From: Clostridium sp. UBA2485
GTDB lineage: Bacteria > Bacillota > Clostridia > Clostridiales > Clostridiaceae
Assembly: GCF_002341865.1 (NCBI RefSeq)
Contig: NZ_DDOV01000045.1
Coordinates: 55,359 to 62,215 of the forward strand
Direction: 5' to 3'
Length of the DNA: 6,857 nucleotides
Shown here: positions 1-5,354 of the stretch, one piece after another
Layout of the letters: each line of letters opens with the position of its first letter
How positions within the stretch are numbered: the stretch's first letter is position 1
Program-made: the position numbers and the translations under genes
Notes under the pieces: generated by a model
What the model was told of the DNA's origin: nothing
Database searches by the model: none
What the model saw: the letters and a program-made list of their open reading frames with translations, nothing else

Positions 1-47
1 ACGTTTTTTATATATTAGGTAGGATTTATGAAATGAAATTTTTATTC

Positions 48-314
48 TTAATACTTTGAATAGTATTCATAATCATTATGTATATAGTTTGTATTGTTAC
101 TATCAATAGATAGGTCTTCGTGAAATTCATTTAAATATACATTAGCATTAAAATCACAATTGCATTGATTTTCCACAGGTAAATAATGATAAGCCCAATC
201 TCTTACCGTATCGTTTTTTTCATAAGTTAATTCAATATCATAGGAGATACTATGAAAATTATTATGGTTTTCAGATTCTAATGGATAAACTAAAGGAATG
301 GATTTTTTCTTCAT
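48..314 (-). CDS. small acidic Asn/Tyr-rich hypothetical protein
   Basis: An 88-residue protein read leftwards, with ATG at 314-312 and TAA at 50-48. I do not recognise the family. The case for a real gene is the start: the minus strand carries AGGAGG seven bases before the ATG, close to the ideal clostridial ribosome-binding site. The protein begins with a basic MKKK, then is rich in Asn, Asp, Glu and Tyr, and ends in a Tyr-rich tail (YEYYSKY). It has a Cys-Asn-Cys at residues 51-53 and a conserved-looking stretch around residues 35-48 (DTVRDWAYHYLPVE). No signal peptide or membrane segment is visible, so it is probably cytosolic or assembled into a structure. It diverges from the flippase gene at 560. 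Small acidic Tyr/Asn-rich proteins in spore formers are sometimes coat or spore-associated proteins, but nothing here proves that. I found no clear sporulation promoter and no terminator after its stop inside the window. Confidence 0.72.
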   Translation of the reverse strand: MKKKSIPLVYPLESENHNNFHSISYDIELTYEKNDTVRDWAYHYLPVENQCNCDFNANVYLNEFHEDLSIDSNNTNYIHNDYEYYSKY

Positions 315-320
315 GAGAAA

Positions 321-326
321 ACCTCC
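321..326 (-). promoter_or_regulatory. ribosome-binding site of the small minus-strand gene
   Basis: On the minus strand this reads AAGGAGG followed by TTTTCTC and ATG. It is a near-perfect Shine-Dalgarno at standard spacing, and it is the main argument that the 88-residue frame is translated. Confidence 0.8.
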
Positions 327-374
327 TTAATACTCTTTATAACTATATATTGTTCAAAATATAAAGAATTTATG

Positions 375-471
375 TATAAGGCTTAAAATTTTGTAGAAAA
401 GGGTTTAAAGCACAAAAGTAGAATATAGGTATAAAAGTTATAGAATAATCTTGTTTAAACTAAGCCTTATA
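375..471. repeat. 11-nt perfect inverted repeat in the divergent intergenic region
   Basis: TATAAGGCTTA at 375-385 is exactly the reverse complement of TAAGCCTTATA at 461-471, with 75 bases between. Each arm is itself nearly palindromic (TAAGSCTTA). The right arm overlaps the 5' arm and loop of the terminator-like hairpin at 457-480. It could be a pair of operator half-sites between divergent genes, or an alternative RNA pairing. Function is inferred only. Confidence 0.45.
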
Positions 472-487
472 GTTTAGTTTATTTTTT
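457..487 (+). terminator. terminator-like hairpin ahead of the first flippase gene
   Basis: AAACTAA (457-463) pairs perfectly with TTAGTTT (474-480) around a 10-nt loop and is followed by ATTTTTTTAA. An overlapping alternative stem is TAAACTA (456-462) with TAGTTTA (470-476). The U-tract is oriented for plus-strand transcripts, yet no plus-strand gene lies upstream in the window. It may act as a leader attenuator or insulate the flippase gene. The stem is short and AT-rich, so it is a weak terminator at best. Confidence 0.45.
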
Positions 488-507
488 TAAATTATAAAAT
501 TAAATTC

Positions 508-532
508 TCCATTATTTTTTATAATGGATTTT
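508..532 (+). terminator. second hairpin with T-run just before the flippase RBS
   Basis: TCCATTAT (508-515) pairs perfectly with ATAATGGA (521-528) around five T residues, followed by TTTT. It ends 15 bases before the ribosome-binding site AAGGGG at 547-552. It could be a weak intrinsic terminator, or an RNA hairpin that affects translation of the gene at 560. Confidence 0.4.
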
Positions 533-559
533 ACCAGATAGGATTTAAGGGGTTTAATT

Positions 560-1990
560 ATGAGTAAGAATAATTTATTTAAAAAATTTTTATCATTTTC
601 TATTGGAAGCTGGATAGCTATTATAATAGGGATTGTTCAATCAATGATTGTCACAAGACTTATAAAAACTTACGATTTAGGTGTTTTTAAAATGTTTGAA
701 ATGTATACAAGCTTTGCTATGGCTTGTATTATTTGTGGTACTGACAGTGCTTTTATTAGATTTTTTTATGATGAGGGTGAAAATCATAGAAAGAATTTAC
801 TTTTTAACTGTTTAAAAATACCGTTTATAGTTAATTTTATTTCTATTTTATTCTTAATTATATTTGGAAATGCGGTTAGTTCATATGTATTTGAAGGAAA
901 TAAAAAAGGGGTAATATTATTAGCGCTACATACTACTTTTTTAATGCTTAATAGATTCTCCACCACTATAATTAGAATGAAACAAAAGGGAAAAACATTT
1001 TCGGCATTAATAGTAGCACAGAAAATTTCAAATTTAATTTTTATAATAGTTTATAGTATTAGCTATGGAAGTAATTCTATGACCTTACCATATGCAGCTT
1101 TTTTCTCAAATTTAGTAGTAACACTTATTGCTATATCAGTAGAATTAGAAATATGGAATCCTTTCACTTTAAAAAAGCATCAGAATGATAAAATTCAAAA
1201 AGAAATTTTGAATTATGGCGTTCCATTAGCTTTTACAACATTAATATCAATTTTATTTCAAATGACAGATACAGGAACTATAGAGTATTTTTGTGGAAAA
1301 TCAGAAGTTGGAGTTTATGCTTCAGCAGGATTTGTTATAACAATAATTGATATAGTTAAAAATTCTTTTTCTACATTTTGGACACCTGTGGCTTTTGAAA
1401 AATATAAAAATGAACCGGAAAATGTAAAATTTTTCGAGAACATGAATCAAATTATAACCATAGTCATGTTTTTAGGAGGAATACTCTTAATACTTTTTAG
1501 AGATTTAATAATACTTATTCTTGGTCCAGAATATAGAGTAGCAAGATTTATTATTCCATTTTTAACACTTATGCCAATAATGTACGCCATATCTGAAACA
1601 ACTGTTATAGGAATTAATTTTCTTAAAAATCCTAAAGCTCATATTCATATTTCAGTAGTGTGCTTTGTATTAAACTTAATAGGAAACATTATATTAGTTC
1701 CTATCTATGGAGGAAAGGGAGCGGCTATTTCTACAGGGCTTTCTAACATTATATTTTTTATAATGAGAACTTCCATTTCGTTAAAATATTTTAAAGTAAA
1801 TTATCACTTAAAGAAATTTTCAATTATAACATTGGCATTTACATCTTATGTACTATATGCAACTTTTAATAAGGTTAATATGATTTATATATTTATAGGA
1901 ATTGGAGAGCTTTTATTATTATATATACTTTATAAAGATTATATAAATAGGGGAATATCAATATTTATTAAAAAGTATATTAAGAAATAG
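560..1990 (+). CDS. polysaccharide/oligosaccharide flippase, paralog 1 (Wzx-like, MOP superfamily)
   Basis: A 476-residue, very hydrophobic membrane protein with about 12-14 predicted helices and short charged loops, the length and layout of Wzx/RfbX-type flippases that move undecaprenyl-linked sugars across the membrane. Family-like features are the N-terminal FLSFSIGSWI helix, the RFFY motif near residue 70, the EVGVYASAGF segment near 250, and a C-terminal half with GNIILVPIYGGKGAAIST near 375-390, typical of this superfamily. The ATG at 560 follows AAGGGG by seven bases. The N-terminus aligns with the paralog at 2347 without a gap, which supports this start. Oddity: after helix 7 it reads Gln234-Met-Thr-Asp237-Thr238, where the paralog has Asp238-Lys239. 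The acidic-basic pair common in these proteins is therefore broken. No glycan genes nearby identify the substrate; teichoic acid, capsule or another exported glycan are all possible. I saw no convincing sigma-A promoter just upstream. Confidence 0.88.
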   Translation: MSKNNLFKKFLSFSIGSWIAIIIGIVQSMIVTRLIKTYDLGVFKMFEMYTSFAMACIICGTDSAFIRFFYDEGENHRKNLLFNCLKIPFIVNFISILFLIIFGNAVSSYVFEGNKKGVILLALHTTFLMLNRFSTTIIRMKQKGKTFSALIVAQKISNLIFIIVYSISYGSNSMTLPYAAFFSNLVVTLIAISVELEIWNPFTLKKHQNDKIQKEILNYGVPLAFTTLISILFQMTDTGTIEYFCGKSEVGVYASAGFVITIIDIVKNSFSTFWTPVAFEKYKNEPENVKFFENMNQIITIVMFLGGILLILFRDLIILILGPEYRVARFIIPFLTLMPIMYAISETTVIGINFLKNPKAHIHISVVCFVLNLIGNIILVPIYGGKGAAISTGLSNIIFFIMRTSISLKYFKVNYHLKKFSIITLAFTSYVLYATFNKVNMIYIFIGIGELLLLYILYKDYINRGISIFIKKYIKK

Positions 1991-2018
1991 TTTATATATA
2001 CTACAGCAAAATTAAAAA

Positions 2019-2055
2019 CATCTTAATTTATTATATGAAAGATTAAGATGCTTTA
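2019..2055 (+). terminator. intrinsic terminator after flippase paralog 1
   Basis: CATCTTAAT (2019-2027) pairs perfectly with ATTAAGATG (2042-2050) around a 14-nt loop, followed by CTTTAA. It lies 28 bases after the stop codon. The T-run is short, so efficiency is uncertain, but position and stem fit the end of the first flippase transcript. Confidence 0.55.
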
Positions 2056-2060
2056 ACTAA

Positions 2061-2164
2061 TTGAGAATTGATAGTTGACAATTATGGACATTTCTCAATT
2101 ACACTGAGAAATTTAGAATTAAATTCAACCTCAAATGTCAATTGTCCTCGTCAATTCTCCATTG
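2061..2164. repeat. imperfect inverted-repeat element, MITE/hairpin type
   Basis: The left arm at 2061-2093 carries GAGAATTGA, GACAATT and GACATTT in that order. The right arm, at about 2133-2160, holds their reverse complements in mirrored order (AAATGTC, AATTGTC, TCAATTCTC), separated by small spacers. The centre holds its own perfect 8-bp hairpin, ATTTCTCA (2090-2097) with TGAGAAAT (2105-2112). The whole could fold into one long stem of about 100 nt. Alternating GAGAATTGA/GACAATT blocks resemble dispersed intergenic repeats I associate with clostridial genomes; that link is from memory, not a search. No coding potential is visible. Confidence 0.6.
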
Positions 2165-2260
2165 ACAAAGTTGTTAATTAAAATATTTAAAGGCATAGCT
2201 ATACTTAGATATACAATAACTTTTTAACCATTATGACTATATGTTAAGGGAACTAAAATA

Positions 2261-2288
2261 TTGACATAATAATATAGAAGTATAAAAT
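2261..2288 (+). promoter_or_regulatory. sigma-A promoter for flippase paralog 2
   Basis: A perfect -35 TTGACA (2261-2266) and a -10 TAAAAT (2283-2288, one mismatch to TATAAT) are 16 bp apart. The site lies about 60 bases before the start at 2347, so paralog 2 probably has its own transcript. The leader contains a small dyad, TGTCT (2298-2302) with AGACA (2307-2311), flanked by AGTT and AACT, which could be an operator or RNA hairpin. Confidence 0.65.
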
Positions 2289-2346
2289 AAAGTTATATGT
2301 CTTTTAAGACAACTATAAAGAGAACGTTAAATGAAGGAGAACTATT

Positions 2347-3780
2347 ATGAAGAAGGATAGTTTGATAAGTAAGTTTTTATCTTTTTCCATTGGAAGTTGG
2401 ATTAGCATTCTTATAGCAGTTGTAACAACTCCTATAACTACTAGACTTTTATCACCAGAGGAATTTGGTAAATTTTCAATGTTTGAGTTATACACAAATA
2501 TAACAATGGCTTTTATAATTTGTGGAATAGACCAAGCCTTTGTTAGATTTTTTTATGAAGAGAAAGAGGAGGACAGAAAGAACTTACTCTTTAGTTGTTT
2601 AAAAATTCCTTTTATACTAAATATAGCTTCTATATTGATATTAGTTTTATTTGGCAAACAAATATCTAACTATTTATTTGGAGAATATAGTATAAGAATA
2701 ATTATATTATTAATAGTACATACAACATTTCTAATACTTAATAGATTTGCAACTATGCTAATTAGAATGCAGCAAAAGGGAAAAACATATTCTGCGCTTT
2801 TAATAGCACAGAAAGTTTCAAATTTAATATTTATACTTCTATCAGCAGGATTTTTTAACAGAGATTTTAGAACACTAGCTTATGCAGCCTTTTTCTCTAA
2901 TCTTGTAGTTACATTGGTGGGGGTAGTGGTAGAACTTAATTATTGGAACATATTTACTTTAAATAAAAAAGATTATAAGAGAAGGCAAAAAGAAATATTA
3001 GAATATGGAATACCATTGCTATTTACTTTTGTAATCACTTGGCTCTTCCAATCAGCAGATAAGATAGCCATTAAACATTTTAATGACTTGAATGAAGTTG
3101 GAATATATGGATCAGCTTTTAAAATTATTTCTATATTAAATATAATTCAAAGTTCTTTTACAACATTTTGGGTACCAGTAGCCTTTGAACGCTATGAAAA
3201 AGACCCAAATGATACGAAGTTTTTTGAGAAAATGAATTTATTAATAACCGTGACAATGATGCTTGGAGGTATACTTTTAATATTATTTAGAGATTTAATA
3301 ATATTATTACTTGGTAAAGAATATAGAAGTGCTATTTTCTTAATTCCATTTTTAAGTTTTATGCCAATAATGTACACAATATCTGAAACTACTGTTATGG
3401 GAATTAATTTCCTTAAAAATCCTAGATCACATATATATATTGCAGCAGTATCATGCATAGCTAATATAATAGGTAATATTATATTAGTACCTATATATGG
3501 TGCAAAGGGTGCAGCTATTTCAACAGGAATTTCTTATATAATATTCTTTGCTATGAGAACTTTCATATCTTTAAAGCATTTTAAAGTTAATTATCATATA
3601 AAGGAATTCTCTATAATGACCGTAGCATTAACACTCTATGTATTGTACTCAACTTTTATGGAAGTTAACTTAGTTTATATACTTATAGGAATAGGTGAAA
3701 TCATTCTGTTAATGGTTGTATATAAGGATTATTTAGGAGAAGGACTAAAAAAACTCAAATTAAAATTGAAAAAAAATTAA
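2347..3780 (+). CDS. polysaccharide/oligosaccharide flippase, paralog 2 (Wzx-like, MOP superfamily)
   Basis: A 477-residue polytopic membrane protein, one residue longer than its neighbour at 560 and alignable with it almost end to end. In the first 60 residues 34 are identical by hand count, and the C-terminal half is at least as similar. The ATG follows AAGGAG (2334-2339) by seven bases. It keeps the segment FQSADK (Lys239) followed by NEVGIYGSAFKI, the more usual form in Wzx-type flippases, so it looks like the more conventional member of the pair. Shared landmarks are FLSFSIGSWI at the N-terminus, the RFFY motif near 70, GGILLILFRDLIILLLG near residues 305-325, and a conserved C-terminal GNIILVPIYGAKGAAIST. 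The likely role is export of a lipid-linked oligosaccharide; the substrate is unknown. The C-terminus ends in a Lys/Leu-rich cytoplasmic tail. I see no clear terminator between its stop and the promoter at 3787, so readthrough into the methionine leader is possible. Confidence 0.89.
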   Translation: MKKDSLISKFLSFSIGSWISILIAVVTTPITTRLLSPEEFGKFSMFELYTNITMAFIICGIDQAFVRFFYEEKEEDRKNLLFSCLKIPFILNIASILILVLFGKQISNYLFGEYSIRIIILLIVHTTFLILNRFATMLIRMQQKGKTYSALLIAQKVSNLIFILLSAGFFNRDFRTLAYAAFFSNLVVTLVGVVVELNYWNIFTLNKKDYKRRQKEILEYGIPLLFTFVITWLFQSADKIAIKHFNDLNEVGIYGSAFKIISILNIIQSSFTTFWVPVAFERYEKDPNDTKFFEKMNLLITVTMMLGGILLILFRDLIILLLGKEYRSAIFLIPFLSFMPIMYTISETTVMGINFLKNPRSHIYIAAVSCIANIIGNIILVPIYGAKGAAISTGISYIIFFAMRTFISLKHFKVNYHIKEFSIMTVALTLYVLYSTFMEVNLVYILIGIGEIILLMVVYKDYLGEGLKKLKLKLKKN

Positions 3781-3786
3781 AAGTAC

Positions 3787-3815
3787 TTGAAAAAAATTTA
3801 AAATAGATATAGAAT
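3787..3815 (+). promoter_or_regulatory. sigma-A promoter of the metNIQ unit
   Basis: TTGAAA (3787-3792) and TAGAAT (3810-3815) are separated by exactly 17 bp, a good sigma-A match. The start of transcription would fall near 3822, about 30 bases before helix P1 of the riboswitch, the usual arrangement for S-box leaders. Confidence 0.75.
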
Positions 3816-3850
3816 AGTATGTAAGAAAAAAATAATAAAAAAATAATAAC

Positions 3851-3950
3851 ACTTATTAAGAGTGGTGGAGGGACTGGCCCTATGAAACCCGGCAACCAGT
3901 ACATTATGTACATTGGTGCTAAATCCTGCAACGTTATGTTGAGAGATGAG
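3851..3950 (+). promoter_or_regulatory. SAM-I (S-box) riboswitch aptamer
   Basis: This is an S-adenosylmethionine-binding aptamer. The S-box signatures occur in order: GGTGGAGGGACTGGCCC (3864-3880), ATGAAACCCGGCAACC (3882-3897), GGTGCTAAATCCTGC (3915-3929) and GAGATGAG (3943-3950). Helices that can be drawn: P1 CTTATT (3852-3857) with GATGAG (3945-3950); P2 ACTGG (3873-3877) with CCAGT (3896-3900); P3 GTACA (3899-3903) with TGTAC (3907-3911); P4 CAAC (3929-3932) with GTTG (3938-3941). When SAM binds, P1 is stabilised and the terminator at 3967 can form, so the methionine transporter is switched off. A likely antiterminator is TGAGGA (3947-3952) with TCCTCG (3980-3985), which uses both the P1 3' strand and the terminator 3' arm and therefore excludes both. 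Confidence 0.95.
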
Positions 3951-3966
3951 GATACTTTGGTATATC

Positions 3967-3996
3967 AAGCCCGAGGATTTCCTCGGGCTTTAATTT
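3967..3996 (+). terminator. riboswitch-controlled intrinsic terminator
   Basis: AAGCCCGAGG (3967-3976) pairs perfectly with CCTCGGGCTT (3981-3990) around ATTT, followed by a broken T-tract (TAATTTATTT). The stem is strikingly GC-rich for this genome and sits 16 bases after the aptamer. It is the expression platform of the S-box switch and should form when SAM is abundant. Confidence 0.92.
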
Positions 3997-3998
3997 AT

Positions 3999-4012
3999 TT
4001 ATTCGCGAATAA
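3999..4012. repeat. 14-bp perfect palindrome with CGCG core
   Basis: TTATTCGCGAATAA reads the same on both strands and lies nine bases after the riboswitch terminator. CGCG is rare in DNA this AT-rich. It is long and symmetric enough to be a protein-binding site, but I do not recognise the regulator. Confidence 0.4.
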
Positions 4013-4375
4013 TGTTTATTATACAATATTTACTATTTTTATATAATATTTATTATCTAATATATAAGATAAAACAACTAATTAAGATACAATATCTATT
4101 TCCTGCTAGTAAGATATAAAATTCGACTTAAGTTTGAGTTATTACTATATTCTAATGAAATAATAAAATGAAAACTGTAGTGATACATTCACAAGTCAAT
4201 TTTTGAAGATACTAAATAAGTATCTTAGAATATAAGCAACTAATTATAGTAATTAGTAATTTATATCTAGAACTTTATTGATTTCTTTTATGATAGAAAA
4301 AAGTTTTTAGTAATATTAAAAATTATTCTTAATTATGAAATAGATATAGTGTATAGCAAATTATGTACTAAAAAA
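4013..4375 (+). other. long non-coding leader between S-box terminator and metN, with hairpins
   Basis: About 360 bases with frequent stops in all frames and no start paired to a ribosome-binding site, so no gene is visible. It would form part of the 5' leader of metNIQ when the riboswitch reads through. Two adjacent hairpins stand out: AAGATACT (4206-4213) with AGTATCTT (4219-4226), and CTAATTA (4240-4246) with TAATTAG (4250-4256). The latter is extended by TATAA (4231-4235) with TTATA (4261-4265) and AGA (4227-4229) with TCT (4266-4268). A weaker dyad is TTATCT (4053-4058) with AGATAA (4067-4072). I see no T-box sequence and no second known riboswitch class. The stretch may be a regulatory RNA extension or the remains of deleted DNA. 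Confidence 0.5.
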
Positions 4376-4384
4376 AGGGGTGAT
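4374..4384 (+). promoter_or_regulatory. ribosome-binding site that fixes the metN start at TTG 4389
   Basis: AAAGGGGTGAT matches the 16S anti-Shine-Dalgarno core over an extended length. It contains the GTG at 4380, which therefore cannot be an efficient start. The next in-frame initiator, TTG at 4389, lies eight bases after GGGG. Confidence 0.75.
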
Positions 4385-4388
4385 ACTT

Positions 4389-5354
4389 TTGATAGAAATT
4401 TTGTCAGTAGAAAAAAGCTTCGGAGACTTAAAAGTACTGAAGGATATAAATTTAAAGATAAATAGAGGAGAAATATTTGGCATAGTTGGTCATAGTGGTG
4501 TAGGTAAGTCTACATTACTAAGATGTCTAAATAAACTAGAGAAGTATGATAGTGGCATTATAAAAATAGAAAATAGAGAAATAAATAACTTGCAAGGCAA
4601 GGAACTAAGAGAATTTAGAAAAAATTTAGGAATGATTTTTCAAAATTTTTCTCTTCTTGAAAGGAAAACTGTATTTGAAAATATTGCGTTACCATTAGAA
4701 TGTTGGGGATTTGATAAAAATTATATAAAGTCAAAAGTTTTAGAATTATTAAAGGTAGTTAATTTAGAAGATAAAGTTAATTCTAAACCTAAAGAGCTTA
4801 GTGGAGGACAAAAACAAAGAGTAGCAATAGCTAGGGCATTAGCTTTAGATCCGCATATACTTTTATGTGATGAAGCAACTTCTGCATTGGATCCAAAAAC
4901 AACTAAGGATATACTAAATCTTCTTAGAGAGATCAATGAAAGACTTAACATAACTATAATTATAGTTACTCATCAAATGGAAGTAATAAGAGAAGCTTGT
5001 AATAGGGTTGCAATTATGGAAAGTGGAGAAATAGTAGAGATGGGAGAGGTTGAAGAGCTTTTTATAAAGCCGCCTAAAGCTTTAAAAAGATTGATAGGAG
5101 AAGAAGAAATTGTTCCAGCTAGTGGAGTAAATATAAAAATATTTTTTCCTAAAGAAGCATCTAATGAAAGCATTATAACTTCTATGGCAAGAGAGTTAAA
5201 TATTGATATGTCTATAGTGTGGGGAAAGCTTGAAAGATTTAGAGACGATGTGCTAGGAAGTCTCGTAATTAATATTGATAATTGTAATAAAGAAAAAGTC
5301 ATTGATTATCTTTCAACTAGAAATATATCTTGGGAGGTGATTAATAATGAGTAG
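4389..5354 (+). CDS. metN: methionine ABC transporter ATP-binding protein MetN
   Basis: The ATPase that powers methionine import on the cytoplasmic face, as a dimer on MetI. From the TTG start it has 321 residues and carries all ABC motifs: Walker A GHSGVGKST (34-42), Q-loop Gln85, signature LSGGQ (137-141), Walker B ILLCDE (157-162), D-loop SALD (165-168) and switch His195. Residues from about 245 to 318 form the C-terminal NIL (ACT-like) domain, the methionine-sensing part that inhibits transport in this family. The frame is open from a GTG at 4380, but that GTG lies inside the ribosome-binding site (AAGGGGTGAT, 4375-4384). TTG at 4389 is correctly spaced and gives the family-typical N-terminus MIEI, so I chose TTG. 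The stop overlaps the metI start by eight bases, which indicates translational coupling. Transcription depends on the S-box switch far upstream. At 321 residues it is slightly shorter than many MetN proteins. Confidence 0.93.
   Translation: MIEILSVEKSFGDLKVLKDINLKINRGEIFGIVGHSGVGKSTLLRCLNKLEKYDSGIIKIENREINNLQGKELREFRKNLGMIFQNFSLLERKTVFENIALPLECWGFDKNYIKSKVLELLKVVNLEDKVNSKPKELSGGQKQRVAIARALALDPHILLCDEATSALDPKTTKDILNLLREINERLNITIIIVTHQMEVIREACNRVAIMESGEIVEMGEVEELFIKPPKALKRLIGEEEIVPASGVNIKIFFPKEASNESIITSMARELNIDMSIVWGKLERFRDDVLGSLVINIDNCNKEKVIDYLSTRNISWEVINNE

Noticed and set aside
1..47. RBS-like AGGATTTATG near the left edge as the start of a gene
   Set aside because: The frame stops after two codons (ATG AAA TGA), and the stretch is simply the 3' flank of the minus-strand gene.
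331..420. Sigma-A or sporulation promoters for the divergent gene pair
   Set aside because: Candidates such as TTGTTC at 350-355 with GTATAA at 374-379 (18 bp), or TTTATA/TTATAA pairs on the minus strand, are too weak in such AT-rich DNA to annotate.
3192..3458. Open minus-strand frame inside flippase paralog 2
   Set aside because: Fully covered by a conserved membrane protein and lacks a start signal.
3781..3800. Terminator for flippase paralog 2
   Set aside because: The sequence is A-rich with no stable stem before the met promoter; no hairpin could be supported.
3991..4375. T-box or second known riboswitch in the metN leader
   Set aside because: No T-box consensus (GGTGGNACCGCG-like) and no motifs of other riboswitch classes that I know; the only clear aptamer is the S-box.
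4973..5302. Open minus-strand frame opposite the metN C-terminus
   Set aside because: metN is an unambiguous ABC ATPase on the other strand; the antisense frame has Ser/Leu-rich composition expected of a shadow.
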